A stretch of DNA of 64,000 nt, from contig NZ_BAAADS010000025.1 of NCBI RefSeq assembly GCF_039522605.1, positions 62,001 through 126,000 of the forward strand. The letters are read 5' to 3'. Positions 51,796 through 61,620 of this stretch are shown in pieces (position 1 is the stretch's first letter; every line of letters begins with the position of its first letter). Origin of the DNA: Lentibacillus siamensis. Its GTDB lineage: Bacteria > Bacillota > Bacilli > Bacillales > Amphibacillaceae. The position numbers and the translations under genes were made by a program. The notes under the pieces are model-generated. The model saw only the letters and a list, made by a program, of their open reading frames with translations, did not search any database and had not been told where the DNA came from.

Positions 51796-52245
51796 TTATT
51801 CATACGCGTTGTAAGCACGAAGCATCCAGACAGACTTCTCCAACTTTCCCTGTAATGTGATAAGCAAGTCAGCGGTTGGTTCATCATGCTGTTCTGAAGC
51901 TTCCGGCAGTCCAATTTCCTTAATTTCTTTTATAAGCAGCGTAAAGTCACGTATCAGCTGTGAAATCAGTTCATCTTCTTTATCATCAGCAGTTGCTTCT
52001 TCGAGTGTCGTTTCTTTCAAGTATTTCGACATCGTGGCAAGCGGTTTCCCGTTAATCATCAGCACCCGTTCCGCTATTTCGTCAAGATCACCTGCTGTTT
52101 CGGTATACATGTCCTCAAAAACCCCGTGCAGCTGATAAAAATGTCTTCCCTGTACAAACCAGTGATACCGGTGTAATTTGACATACATAACAAAGTAATT
52201 AGACAATAATTGATTTAAAAAGTTAATAAGCTTTTGATTTTCCAT
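51796..52245 (-). CDS. dps: Dps-family ferritin-like protein
   Basis: 149-residue four-helix protein of the Dps/MrgA group that stores iron and shields DNA during oxidative stress. The interfacial ferroxidase ligands are visible in KLHRYHWFVQGRHFYQLH and DMYTETAGDLDEIAERVL. ATG behind AGGTGTG. It lies between mutL and miaA, an unusual place; in B. subtilis these genes are further apart and no dps gene lies among them. Confidence 0.88.
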   Translation of the reverse strand: MENQKLINFLNQLLSNYFVMYVKLHRYHWFVQGRHFYQLHGVFEDMYTETAGDLDEIAERVLMINGKPLATMSKYLKETTLEEATADDKEDELISQLIRDFTLLIKEIKEIGLPEASEQHDEPTADLLITLQGKLEKSVWMLRAYNAYE

Positions 52246-52304
52246 TCATACACACCTCGCAATATGCTTTAAGTATGCACGGGATGTGTATCATTTATGC
52301 AGTG

Positions 52305-54119
52305 TTACATAACGCGTTTAAACATTTTCTCCAGTTCATATGATGAAAAATGAACAATAATCGGACGACCGTGCGGACATGTGAATGGATCGGTCGATTT
52401 CCGCAAATCTTCAAGCAGCCGGAACATATCATCCTGATTGAGATAGTGATTTGCTTTAATTGACCGTTTACAGGACATCAGGATTGCTGCATCCTCTCTA
52501 ATATTCTCCACGTTAACTTTTTCACTTTCCATGATCTGGTCAATCATCTCACGGATAATTTCTTCTTCAAAGCCTTTTGGAAACCAGTTCGGATGAGACC
52601 GGATGATATAGGTCTGATTGCCGAACGTCTCAAAAAACAAACCTACTTTTTCCAATTCCTCTTTATGCGCTTCAATAAATATAGCTTCCTGCTTGGAGAA
52701 TTCAAACGTTAATGGAATCAAAAGTTCCTGTGCTTCATTAATCGTTTTACCAAGCTTTTTCTTGAAAAATTCATATTTAATCCGCTCCTGGGCAGCATGC
52801 TGATCCACCATATACAATCCGTTTTCATTTTGTGCCAGAATGTACGTACCATGCAGTTGGCCAATTGGATACATGGATGGAATCCGATTCGTTGGTTCCG
52901 GTTCCGCCTTTTCCGATAAAACCGGCTCATCAAAACGATCTTCCGGAAAAATATCATTCTGGTAATTTTTTATTCGCTTTTTTGTATCAGGTTCAGGACG
53001 CTTCTCATGTACCTGCTGATCCAAGTGCCATTCATACTTCTGCGGTTCCGGTTCCGGCTGTGCATCATTAAAATGAATGGTATTTTGAACCGATTGTTCC
53101 GGTTTCGGTTCCTTTTGTTCCATTTCCGGTATTAGTGATGTTTTCCTGAACGTGTTACGAATGGTCTCCTCCAGTGCTGCAAATAATTCTTTATCCTTAC
53201 TGAAGCGGACCTCCAGCTTGGTAGGGTGAACATTCACATCCACCAGGATCGGATCCATTGTAATCGAAATTACTGCAATCGGGTTCCGTCCGATTGGAAG
53301 AAGGGTATGATAACCGTTTTTGATCGCTTTGGACAGGGGAACACTTTTAATATAACGCCCATTTATAATAGTAGAAATATAATTACGTGATGCACGTGTT
53401 ACCTCAGGCTTAGCAATGAATCCCTCGATTTTAAAATCAAGTGTTTCATGTTCTATCGGCAGCATTTTTTTGGCGACATTCATTCCGTAAACATGACTGA
53501 CAACTTGCAGCAGATCACCTGAGCCGGATGTCTTGAAAAGCGATTTACCATTATGGATTACTTCAAAACGGATGTCCGGGTGCGAAAGTGCGAGCCGGTT
53601 TAACAAATCGGTTATATGACCGAGTTCTGTATGGATCGTCTTCATATATTTCAAACGTGCCGGTGTGTTAAAGAATAAATCCTCCACCGTTATTTCGGTA
53701 CCTTGTCTGGCATCACTTTTTAATTTTTCCACTTCACGGCCGCCCTGCATTTTGAGAAAGGTACCTGCACCGTCTCCTTGCGAGGTTTTGACGGACAGCC
53801 TGCTCACCGCTGCAATACTTGCCAATGCTTCACCCCGAAAGCCGAGTGTTTTTACATGAAATAAATCTGTCTCATTTTTAATTTTACTCGTTGCATGACG
53901 TAAGAATGCCCGTTCACAATCCTCTTCCGACATACCGTTCCCATTATCAGTCACCCGAATGGACTGCAACCCCGCTTCGGTAATGTCCACTTTAATCCAG
54001 GTGCTGTTAGCATCAATACTGTTTTCAATCAATTCCTTTACAACGGAGGCCGGTCGTTCCACCACTTCTCCAGCTGCTATTTTGTTTGCAAGTGAATCCG
54101 GCATTTGAAATATCTTCAT
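52305..54119 (-). CDS. mutL: DNA mismatch repair protein MutL
   Basis: 604-residue GHKL ATPase of mismatch repair. N-terminal ATP motifs: ELIENSIDAN, DNGNGMSEEDC and GFRGEALASIAAVS. The C-terminal domain carries the endonuclease motif DQHAAQERIKYE and the CPHGRP metal motif, as expected for bacteria lacking MutH, so it should nick the error-containing strand. The start is ATG at 54119, with AAAGGG 7 bases upstream. It follows mutS by 17 bases. Confidence 0.96.
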   Translation of the reverse strand: MKIFQMPDSLANKIAAGEVVERPASVVKELIENSIDANSTWIKVDITEAGLQSIRVTDNGNGMSEEDCERAFLRHATSKIKNETDLFHVKTLGFRGEALASIAAVSRLSVKTSQGDGAGTFLKMQGGREVEKLKSDARQGTEITVEDLFFNTPARLKYMKTIHTELGHITDLLNRLALSHPDIRFEVIHNGKSLFKTSGSGDLLQVVSHVYGMNVAKKMLPIEHETLDFKIEGFIAKPEVTRASRNYISTIINGRYIKSVPLSKAIKNGYHTLLPIGRNPIAVISITMDPILVDVNVHPTKLEVRFSKDKELFAALEETIRNTFRKTSLIPEMEQKEPKPEQSVQNTIHFNDAQPEPEPQKYEWHLDQQVHEKRPEPDTKKRIKNYQNDIFPEDRFDEPVLSEKAEPEPTNRIPSMYPIGQLHGTYILAQNENGLYMVDQHAAQERIKYEFFKKKLGKTINEAQELLIPLTFEFSKQEAIFIEAHKEELEKVGLFFETFGNQTYIIRSHPNWFPKGFEEEIIREMIDQIMESEKVNVENIREDAAILMSCKRSIKANHYLNQDDMFRLLEDLRKSTDPFTCPHGRPIIVHFSSYELEKMFKRVM

Positions 54120-54136
54120 AATCAAACCCTTTCTGC

Positions 54137-56704
54137 TTACTTTTTAGCTTCTTTTTGCAAACGGTAAAGTTCGTTCATCGCGTCCATTGGAGTCATTTCA
54201 AATACGTTTATGTCTTTTAATTCACGGATAAGGCGAATATCCTGCTTCGTATTCAACACTCTCGATTTGGGTTCTTGTTCTTCCACAAAAAATGACAGCT
54301 GTCCCGGGTTCTCACGTTTGGCAGAGTCATCCGTTTTTTCCAACTCCTGCAAAATATTGTTCGCCCGGGTTATCAGCTGATCAGGCAGTTCCGCCAGTTT
54401 TGCAACATGAATACCATAGCTCCTGTCAGCAGCACCTTCCTGAATCTGATGGAGAAATACTACTTTCCCTTCATACTCCTCTGCCCGTACGTGAATGTTT
54501 TTCAAATGATCCAACGTTCCCTCAAGTGCTGTTAATTCATGATAATGCGTTGAAAATAATGTTTTTGCATGTATATGATTATGAATAAATTCAATGATTG
54601 ACTGTGCCAATGCCATCCCGTCATATGTGCTTGTACCGCGCCCGATTTCATCAAATAAAATCAGACTGTTTTCAGTGGCATTGGCAATTGCATGATTTGC
54701 CTCCAGCATCTCAACCATGAACGTACTTTGTCCGGACACGAGATCGTCTGCGGCACCGATACGCGTGAAAATCTGATCGAACAACAGCAATTGCGCTTCA
54801 TCACACGGAACAAAACAGCCAATCTGTCCCATTATGGCAATCAGTGCAAGCTGCCGCATATACGTACTTTTCCCAGACATGTTTGGACCGGTAATCAGCA
54901 GAACATTGGTAGATTGATTGAGTTCAATATCGTTCGGGACATACGACCCTTCCGTCATGACCTGTTCAATTACCGGATGACGCCCATTTTTAATGAAGAG
55001 TGTATCTTCATGAAACGACGGCCGCACGTAATTGTTCGCTTCACTCACGGTGGCAAACGCCTGCAGAACGTCAATTTTGCTTACCGTATCCGCCAGATGC
55101 TGAATCTCCGGAATAAGCTCTTTCACTTGTTCACGAATTTCGAGAAATAAGTTGTATTCCAAATCAACGCTCTTTTCTTCAGCTTCCAGGATAAGTTCCT
55201 CTTTCTCTTTCAGTTCAGGCGTAATATACCGTTCAGCATTTGTCAGTGTTTGTTTACGTTCATAGCGTCCATCCGGTACCAGGTGCAGGTTAGCCCTGGT
55301 AACCTCGATATAGTAGCCGAACACCCGATTATATCTGATTTTAAGCGATTTAATTCCGGTTTCATTTTTTTCTTTCTGTTCCAACTCTGCAATCCACTGC
55401 TTTCCGTTGCGAGATGCTCCCCGGTATTCATCCAATTTTTTGTTATAGCCATCTTTAATAATCGACCCTTCCTTAATGGAAACAGGCGGGTCATCTATTA
55501 AACTGGTATCAAGCATTGACACAAGATGCTCCGGAAAAACAAGATCCTTGCCCAGTTCCTGAATAAAAGGCTGTTCAAACTGCTGAAGAGTCTTTTTAAT
55601 CTCCGGAATTTTTGCTAATGACTGGTTCAGCTGTATTAAATCACGTGCATTCACATTTCCGAATGAAACCCGTCCGGCAAGACGCTCGAGGTCGTAAACA
55701 GATTTCAATGTATCTCTCAGTGTATCACGTTCCATAAAGCCCTGATAAAAACCATCAACAATATCATGACGTTTTTCGATTTCCTGTCTGCTTAACAGCG
55801 GTCGTTCGAGCCATTTTTTCAACATCCTTGAGCCCATCGCAGTCACTGTTTTATCAAGTACCCACAGCAGACTGCCATGCTTACCCTTTTCCATGATAGT
55901 TTCCGTCAATTCCAGGTTTCGCTTGGAATACATATCTAATGACAAATAGTAATCCAGTTCGATGACTTTGGCTGGCTGCAGATGATCAAGTGATCGCTTC
56001 TGTGTATACTGGATATAATTAAGCAAACGACTGAATGACTGCACAAGACGTTCATCATTTAAATTATCACACAAACTGCGGTATTCGGCATTAAAGTTAA
56101 TTTCCTCCTGATAGGATAATGTCACATTCAACTTATCATAAAGCTGATTTTGTAATTCTTCCGGCAGATTGGGAGAAATGACAATCTCTCTAATGGGCTG
56201 ATTATATAACTCATGAATCACGGCATCCCAACCATGTGAAATCAGGGCTATGCTGTTTTCTCCAATGGACAAATCATTGTAAACCACGACGTAGGATCCA
56301 TCCTGAAAATGTGAAAGACTTGCAATATAGTTATGATCAAGCTCATCAAGCATATTGCTTTCCATTACCGTACCGGGAGTAATAAGTTGTACTACTTCTC
56401 TTTTCACAACGCCTTTTGCTGTTTTGGGGTCTTCAACCTGCTCACAGATGGCAACTTTATATCCCTTATCAATCAGATTTTTTATGTAATTTGATGCGGA
56501 ATGATATGGAACACCACACATTGGAATTGGCTCCTCCTGCCCACCATCCCGCTTAGTAAGCGTAATTTCCAGTTCCCGCGCAGCATTGATTGCATCGTCA
56601 AAGAACATTTCATAAAAATCACCTAATCGGAAAAACAGAAAAGCATCTTTATTTTCCGCTTTAATTTTAAGATATTGCTCCATCATTGGTGTGTGTTTTG
56701 CCAT
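54137..56704 (-). CDS. mutS: DNA mismatch repair protein MutS
   Basis: 855-residue mismatch-recognition ATPase. The mismatch-binding FYEMF motif is near residue 32 (FFRLGDFYEMFFDDA). The ATPase has Walker A GPNMSGKSTYMRQLALI near 606 and SLILFDEIGRGTSTYDG. ATG start with GGAGG in front. First gene of mutS-mutL. In B. subtilis cotE lies directly upstream; here cotA separates them. Confidence 0.96.
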   Translation of the reverse strand: MAKHTPMMEQYLKIKAENKDAFLFFRLGDFYEMFFDDAINAARELEITLTKRDGGQEEPIPMCGVPYHSASNYIKNLIDKGYKVAICEQVEDPKTAKGVVKREVVQLITPGTVMESNMLDELDHNYIASLSHFQDGSYVVVYNDLSIGENSIALISHGWDAVIHELYNQPIREIVISPNLPEELQNQLYDKLNVTLSYQEEINFNAEYRSLCDNLNDERLVQSFSRLLNYIQYTQKRSLDHLQPAKVIELDYYLSLDMYSKRNLELTETIMEKGKHGSLLWVLDKTVTAMGSRMLKKWLERPLLSRQEIEKRHDIVDGFYQGFMERDTLRDTLKSVYDLERLAGRVSFGNVNARDLIQLNQSLAKIPEIKKTLQQFEQPFIQELGKDLVFPEHLVSMLDTSLIDDPPVSIKEGSIIKDGYNKKLDEYRGASRNGKQWIAELEQKEKNETGIKSLKIRYNRVFGYYIEVTRANLHLVPDGRYERKQTLTNAERYITPELKEKEELILEAEEKSVDLEYNLFLEIREQVKELIPEIQHLADTVSKIDVLQAFATVSEANNYVRPSFHEDTLFIKNGRHPVIEQVMTEGSYVPNDIELNQSTNVLLITGPNMSGKSTYMRQLALIAIMGQIGCFVPCDEAQLLLFDQIFTRIGAADDLVSGQSTFMVEMLEANHAIANATENSLILFDEIGRGTSTYDGMALAQSIIEFIHNHIHAKTLFSTHYHELTALEGTLDHLKNIHVRAEEYEGKVVFLHQIQEGAADRSYGIHVAKLAELPDQLITRANNILQELEKTDDSAKRENPGQLSFFVEEQEPKSRVLNTKQDIRLIRELKDINVFEMTPMDAMNELYRLQKEAKK

Positions 56705-56873
56705 TTGCTAACCTCCAAAACATATGAATATATTGTACAATTATAGCATATTTTGACGAATGGATGCGATTAATGAAAAGGAAGAAATGAATCAAGTGAT
56801 ACAAGGAATCACTCACAGGGTGCTCAAAATCTTTCATAGTGCTTTCACATAGAATTATCCTGTTATTCAGAAT

Positions 56874-56905
56874 CGGGCGCAGAGCTAATCCATTTCCTGC
56901 ACCCG
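56874..56905 (-). terminator. Possible terminator of cotA
   Basis: 9-bp stem CGGGTGCAG/CTGCGCCCG (one G-U pair) with a 14-base loop, 14 bases after the cotA stop codon. It has no T run, so it may be a weak or Rho-assisted site. Confidence 0.4.
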
Positions 56906-56918
56906 TTTTAAATCAATT

Positions 56919-58460
56919 CTATTCCCGCTCTTTTGCTTCAACCACTCTCATAGGCCGCATCATATCATAATCTTCATGCTCCAGTATATGACAGTGCCAG
57001 ACATAATCACCGGTAAATGGACCAAATTTAGCGATGACCCGTGTTATTTGTCCCGTTGGTGCAGCTACTGTGTCCTTCCAACTTTTTTCATTAGGATTAG
57101 GTGATTTTGCGGATCCGGTAAAGATGATTGATCCGTCCCGATTGTAGCGATCAAGATCAAATGGCTGTCTGTCTATTATTTGAAATTGAATCAAGTGAAT
57201 ATGGATGGGATGCGTAAAATTGGTACAGTTAATGAGTGACCAGATTTCGGTTGCTCCAAGCTCAGGGGTTTCTGTAACAGGATCCATCCATTTTTTGTTA
57301 TCCAGCAATAGAAGTGGACGGCCAAGTTTGTCGGAAGTTCCGATCAGTTTCAGATTCCGAATGCGTTTAACCTTATTTTCACTGAGTGCAGGAATCCGTG
57401 TTAAATACCTGGGAATACCGCTCTCATCCTTTGACTTTAAAGGTAGTGTCACATTAAACTGCATGACATCATCTGTTTCGTCATCAAGATTGGCATTCGG
57501 GCCAAGGTCATTTTTCAATGTAACAGTTTTACCATCAAGCTTGGAAAAATCAATAATTACATCAAATCGTTCAGCTGGTTCAATTGCTAACTTGTTTAGC
57601 TTAACAGTTCTTCGCATTAAGCCGCCATCAGAACCAACTTGAAAAAATGACTGGCCTGAATCCAAATAAAGCTGGTAAGCACGGGTATTGGCAGCATTGA
57701 GAATACGAAACCTGTACTTTCTCGGTTCGACCTCTAAATAAGGCCAGATTTTCCCGTTAACAACGTTTGTTTCCCCAATAAAAAAAGGGCGAACAGATGG
57801 ATTTGGCCAGTTTTCCTCTGAATCATCCGGCTGTGACGGATAAAACAGTTCACCGTTATCGCGGAATGACCGGTCCATCATAATAAGCGGAATCTCATAT
57901 TCTCCTGATGGAAGGTTAAGCCATTCCTCCTGTTCATCCCTGATAATGTACATCCCTGCCAAGCCAGCATATACATTAAGCCTTGTTATTCCCATTGCAT
58001 GATCATGGTACCAAAGTGTGGCCCCTCGCTGATGGTTCGAATAATGATAAACATCAGTTTTAAATTGCGGCCCCGTGTATCTGAAATTTTTTGTATACCA
58101 CGCTTCCGGATATCCGTCGCTTTCGGGCTGTGTTTCACCTCCATGCAAATGCGTAACGGTACGGACTTCAGGGAGTTTACCAAGATTATGAAAGGATTTG
58201 TCAATAGGCAGAAGATGTTTATCCGGTAGTTTATTTTCCCATCTGACATGGACCGGTTCCCCGTGATTAATATCAAATACGGGTCCGGGAAATTGCCCAT
58301 TGTATCCCCATAGTCGTGTTGGATTTAAATCCCGATGCAGCTTCTGGCGAAATTCCATCATCTGGATTTCATAGTAGGCTTCACCGCTAATTTTGCGCGT
58401 CGGTTTTAGTATTTCCGGAATAGGCAATGCATCAATAAATTTATTCAGTTTTTTGTTCAA
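56919..58460 (-). CDS. cotA: Spore coat multicopper oxidase CotA (laccase)
   Basis: Laccase of the outer spore coat that makes the brown pigment and protects against UV and peroxide. Copper-binding motifs: VTHLHGG, LWYHDHAMG, HPIHIHLIQFQ and the type 1 site WHCHILEHEDYDMM with the axial Met. The start is taken as TTG at 58460: AAAGGGG lies 9 bases upstream, the two in-frame ATG codons are unusable (one touches that site, one lacks any), and the product is then 513 residues, the length of B. subtilis CotA, with NKFIDALPIPEILKP aligning at the front. Confidence 0.9.
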   Translation of the reverse strand: MNKKLNKFIDALPIPEILKPTRKISGEAYYEIQMMEFRQKLHRDLNPTRLWGYNGQFPGPVFDINHGEPVHVRWENKLPDKHLLPIDKSFHNLGKLPEVRTVTHLHGGETQPESDGYPEAWYTKNFRYTGPQFKTDVYHYSNHQRGATLWYHDHAMGITRLNVYAGLAGMYIIRDEQEEWLNLPSGEYEIPLIMMDRSFRDNGELFYPSQPDDSEENWPNPSVRPFFIGETNVVNGKIWPYLEVEPRKYRFRILNAANTRAYQLYLDSGQSFFQVGSDGGLMRRTVKLNKLAIEPAERFDVIIDFSKLDGKTVTLKNDLGPNANLDDETDDVMQFNVTLPLKSKDESGIPRYLTRIPALSENKVKRIRNLKLIGTSDKLGRPLLLLDNKKWMDPVTETPELGATEIWSLINCTNFTHPIHIHLIQFQIIDRQPFDLDRYNRDGSIIFTGSAKSPNPNEKSWKDTVAAPTGQITRVIAKFGPFTGDYVWHCHILEHEDYDMMRPMRVVEAKERE

Positions 58461-58641
58461 TCTGTCCATCCCCTTTATATACATTTATAATAGTAGATGT
58501 TCCAAGGAATAAGATTGCTATGCCTAAATAGGGAAAAAATCACAAACATACAATTTATTTTCTTATATTGGAAAAAAGTAATCTCAGCCATCCTTTTAAA
58601 AATGACAAAAAAATTACGAGGAAGTTTTCCCCGTAAATGAT

Positions 58642-59208
58642 TTAATCCTTATTTTTACGTCCAAGAAAGTCCGGTTTCACATCACGAAGTTCGTCATTCG
58701 TCACATCATGTCTCCATTCATCATGGTGATCACTTCTGATTCCTTTTGGATTTACCTTTGCATATACTTTTGTTTCACCGATTATTTCTACAACAAATTC
58801 ACGTTCAATTTCGACCTCAACTTTGTTTCCATGGCTATCAATTTCACATTCCAGGCAATTTGGCTGCTGAATCACTTTGGCAATGACATCGTAATCATCG
58901 CTGAAGCAGTGATCATCTTTGACAGATAGTGGGATATAATCACAGTATGTTACCCGCTCTGTTACTACTTCTGTTTTAGTGTTATCGTTATAGGAATACC
59001 AAATGTTAATGTCATAGCTGCCGTTCACTTCAACTGTGTCCTCCGATTTCTTCTTTGCATTGTACAGGTGATTAATTACCCAGCAGCCAAGGATGCTTGA
59101 TGGACGATGTGACGGTGAAACAGCGTGTTCTGCTTCCGTGAATTTCCGGCCTTTTCCGCAGACTGCTTTCGTTATGATTTCTCTATATTCTTGATCAAGA
59201 AATGACAT
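58642..59208 (-). CDS. cotE: Outer spore coat morphogenetic protein CotE
   Basis: 188-residue protein that organises assembly of the outer spore coat. The opening YREIITKAVCGKGRKFTEAEH, ILGCWVINHLYNAKKK and NIWYSYNDNTKTEVVTERV are diagnostic (the first from residue 8 on). AAAGGAGGTAAA precedes the ATG. The tail (DVKPDFLGRKNKD) differs from that of B. subtilis, where the acidic C-terminal end contacts partner coat proteins. In B. subtilis it is transcribed by sigma-E and sigma-K; I did not find clear promoters by eye. Confidence 0.95.
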   Translation of the reverse strand: MSFLDQEYREIITKAVCGKGRKFTEAEHAVSPSHRPSSILGCWVINHLYNAKKKSEDTVEVNGSYDINIWYSYNDNTKTEVVTERVTYCDYIPLSVKDDHCFSDDYDVIAKVIQQPNCLECEIDSHGNKVEVEIEREFVVEIIGETKVYAKVNPKGIRSDHHDEWRHDVTNDELRDVKPDFLGRKNKD

Positions 59209-59413
59209 AATTATGTTTACCTCCTTTTTCTCATAGTCATTTTATGCAAGACAAATACCTAAAGTGCATAACTGATTTCTGAAAGATTTCCCCTCTGTCC
59301 ATCTCCTATTAAACTCGTTTTTCTTGATGAAGTCCTCGTGTGTGTCAACTGCCTATATGGTCAATGTATGCATAAAACTGATTTCAGTCACCACTATGGC
59401 GAAAAAATCGAAT

Positions 59414-59451
59414 AAAAAATGGAAGTGCCCATATGGACACTTCCATTTTTT
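59414..59451 (-). terminator. Terminator of ricA
   Basis: Perfect 14-bp stem AAAAAATGGAAGTG/CACTTCCATTTTTT with a largely palindromic loop, 10 bases after the ricA stop codon. Confidence 0.93.
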
Positions 59452-59460
59452 ATTCCAGTA

Positions 59461-59889
59461 TCAGTAACTGCAGCCGGAATTGTTTTGCGTCTTAGATCCT
59501 GTTTCACCTGATAGCAGGTCACCACCAGTGGAGGTAATTACATTGTTGGTTACTTCCCTGGAGATGGTTCCCGAAACCAACTGCAGTACATCATTAACGA
59601 CAATTTGTGTTTCTTTAAACTCCTGGACAACAGGGATAGCATCAATTTCTGCCTGTAATCGGTCGATTTCATCTTCAACCCGTTTTAAAGCCTCTGATTT
59701 TCCATAAGCCTGAAAATTGACCGCTTGTTTCTGCAACGCTTTTATTTTTGTTATCAGTTTTTGAACCTTTTCATTTGCATTAATTTTTGCTTCGACTTGC
59801 TTAAACCGATCAATTTCATCTGTATTGGAAAGCATTTCTGCTAAACTTTTTGCCTCATCAAGTATTTGTTTGCGCGTATATTCTGCCAT
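59461..59889 (-). CDS. ricA: RicA (YmcA), regulator of RNase Y and competence/biofilm
   Basis: 142-residue helical protein of the YlbF/YmcA family. Core VQKLITKIKALQKQAVNFQAYGK and ending in ITSTGGDLLSGETGSK (core given from VQKLIT to AVNF). With RicF and RicT it forms an iron-sulfur complex that redirects RNase Y and promotes Spo0A phosphorylation and biofilm formation in B. subtilis. The only cysteine is third from the C-terminus, as in B. subtilis. Follows miaB by one base and is probably co-translated. RNase Y itself is encoded 3 kb away. Confidence 0.93.
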   Translation of the reverse strand: MAEYTRKQILDEAKSLAEMLSNTDEIDRFKQVEAKINANEKVQKLITKIKALQKQAVNFQAYGKSEALKRVEDEIDRLQAEIDAIPVVQEFKETQIVVNDVLQLVSGTISREVTNNVITSTGGDLLSGETGSKTQNNSGCSY

Positions 59890-59890
59890 A

Positions 59891-61459
59891 TTAATTCACC
59901 TCAACTGTATTTTCGACCATTATACCATTCAATGACCATGTTTTGGATTCCGTTATTTTAACATCCACAATCTTACCAACCGACGATTTCGGACCTTTAA
60001 AATTAACAAGTTTGTTCCGTTCGGTATACCCTGCCAAAACGTCGGGGTCTTTCTTGCTTTCACCTTCCACTAGAACTTTTACAACTTTATCCTTATATGT
60101 CTTCATCGATTCAGCAGATTGTTTATTCACCAGATCGTTTAGGCGGTATAACCGTTGTTTCTTCACTTCCTCAGGCACATCGTCTTTTTTCCTTGCTGCC
60201 GGCGTACCATCGCGAGGTGAATAAATAAACGTATAGGCAGCTTCAAATCCTACTTCTTCAACCAGGGATAATGTTTCCTCAAATTGTTCTTCCGTTTCAT
60301 TTGGGAAACCGACAATAATATCAGTGGTCAAGGTAGCGTTAGGCATAGCTTCCCGTATTTTACGCACCAATTCCAAATACTCTTCTCTTGAATATTTTCG
60401 ATTCATTTTCTTCAACACTTCACTGCTTCCTGACTGAACCGGCAGATGTATATGATCCAGCAGATTTCCACCCTGTGCCAGTACTTCAATCAACCGATCG
60501 TCGAAATCTCTTGGATGTGAAGTTGTAAAGCGCACACGCGGAATATCAATTTTATGAATATCATCCATTAAATCGCCAAGTCCATATGTGATATCCTCAA
60601 GATCTTTCCCGTATGCATTCACATTCTGGCCAAGCAGGGTGATTTCCTTATAGCCCTGTGCCACCAAATGACGCACTTCCTGGATAATATCTTCCGGCAT
60701 ACGGCTCCGCTCTTTCCCGCGTGTCATTGGAACAATACAATACGTGCAAAATTTATCACAACCGTACATAATATTTACCCATGCTTTTATTTTACCTTTA
60801 CGGACTTTTGGAAGATTTTCAATGATATCTCCCTCTTTCGACCATACTTCCACAATCTTCTCTTTCCCGAACATCGCTTCTTTTACAAGATGTGGCAATC
60901 GATGAATATTATGCGTTCCAAAAATCAAATCAACTTGTGGATGTTTTTTCATAATCCGATTTACTACGGATTCTTCCTGGGACATACATCCGCAAACACC
61001 AAGAATCAAGTCCGGTTTTTCCAGTTTCAGCGGTTTTAAGTGACCGATTTCACCAAACACTTTATTTTCAGCGTTTTCGCGAATCGCGCACGTATTCAGC
61101 AAAATAATATCCGCTTCATTTGTGTCGGACGTGGATTCGTATCCCATTTCGGTCAAAATCCCAGCCATAACCTCCGTATCGTGCTCGTTCATCTGACATC
61201 CATATGTACGAATCAGAAATTTTTTGCCTTTCCCGACATTTTCCATATCTTCCGGGATACCAAAGTCATAATGAACGTTCACTTTATCGCGACCACGCTT
61301 ACGTGCTTTATTTATGTTCGGCGGTTCGTAAGTTGTCTCAAAATACTTGGCAAAATCAGCACTTGTTTTTTCGTTCAAGGGTTTGTCCTGTCCGGATTTT
61401 CTGTCCGCGGCATCCACCTGATTTATTTGTGATTGCTCTTTTCGCTGCTGTTCGTTCAT
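59891..61459 (-). CDS. miaB: tRNA (N6-isopentenyl adenosine(37)-C2)-methylthiotransferase MiaB
   Basis: 522-residue radical SAM enzyme that adds methylthio to i6A37 in tRNA. N-terminal cluster cysteines are in TYGCQMNEHDTE, LLNTCAIRENAE and GVCGCMSQEE. The radical SAM motif CDKFCTYC is near residue 235. A C-terminal TRAM domain follows (from about 450). ATG start behind GAAAGGAG. First gene of miaB-ricA. In B. subtilis tdh and kbl lie between spoVS and miaB; they are absent here. Confidence 0.95.
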   Translation of the reverse strand: MNEQQRKEQSQINQVDAADRKSGQDKPLNEKTSADFAKYFETTYEPPNINKARKRGRDKVNVHYDFGIPEDMENVGKGKKFLIRTYGCQMNEHDTEVMAGILTEMGYESTSDTNEADIILLNTCAIRENAENKVFGEIGHLKPLKLEKPDLILGVCGCMSQEESVVNRIMKKHPQVDLIFGTHNIHRLPHLVKEAMFGKEKIVEVWSKEGDIIENLPKVRKGKIKAWVNIMYGCDKFCTYCIVPMTRGKERSRMPEDIIQEVRHLVAQGYKEITLLGQNVNAYGKDLEDITYGLGDLMDDIHKIDIPRVRFTTSHPRDFDDRLIEVLAQGGNLLDHIHLPVQSGSSEVLKKMNRKYSREEYLELVRKIREAMPNATLTTDIIVGFPNETEEQFEETLSLVEEVGFEAAYTFIYSPRDGTPAARKKDDVPEEVKKQRLYRLNDLVNKQSAESMKTYKDKVVKVLVEGESKKDPDVLAGYTERNKLVNFKGPKSSVGKIVDVKITESKTWSLNGIMVENTVEVN

Positions 61460-61575
61460 AGCGAAACTCCTTTCTATCTAACAAAACATTTCAATACATA
61501 GCTATTCATTATTACAGTATAAAGGGTATACACAAATTTAACAATACATACAAAACGCAAAAAGTGCATAAAATT

Positions 61576-61599
61576 AGTGCTGCGCCTTGACGCAACACT
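61576..61599 (-). terminator. Probable terminator of spoVS
   Basis: 9-base stem AGTGTTGCG/CGCAGCACT (one G-U pair) with a 6-base loop and AATTTTATG downstream, 21 bases after the stop codon. The T tract is weak. Confidence 0.6.
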
Positions 61600-61620
61600 C
61601 TATGTCTTTACCACTTGAAA

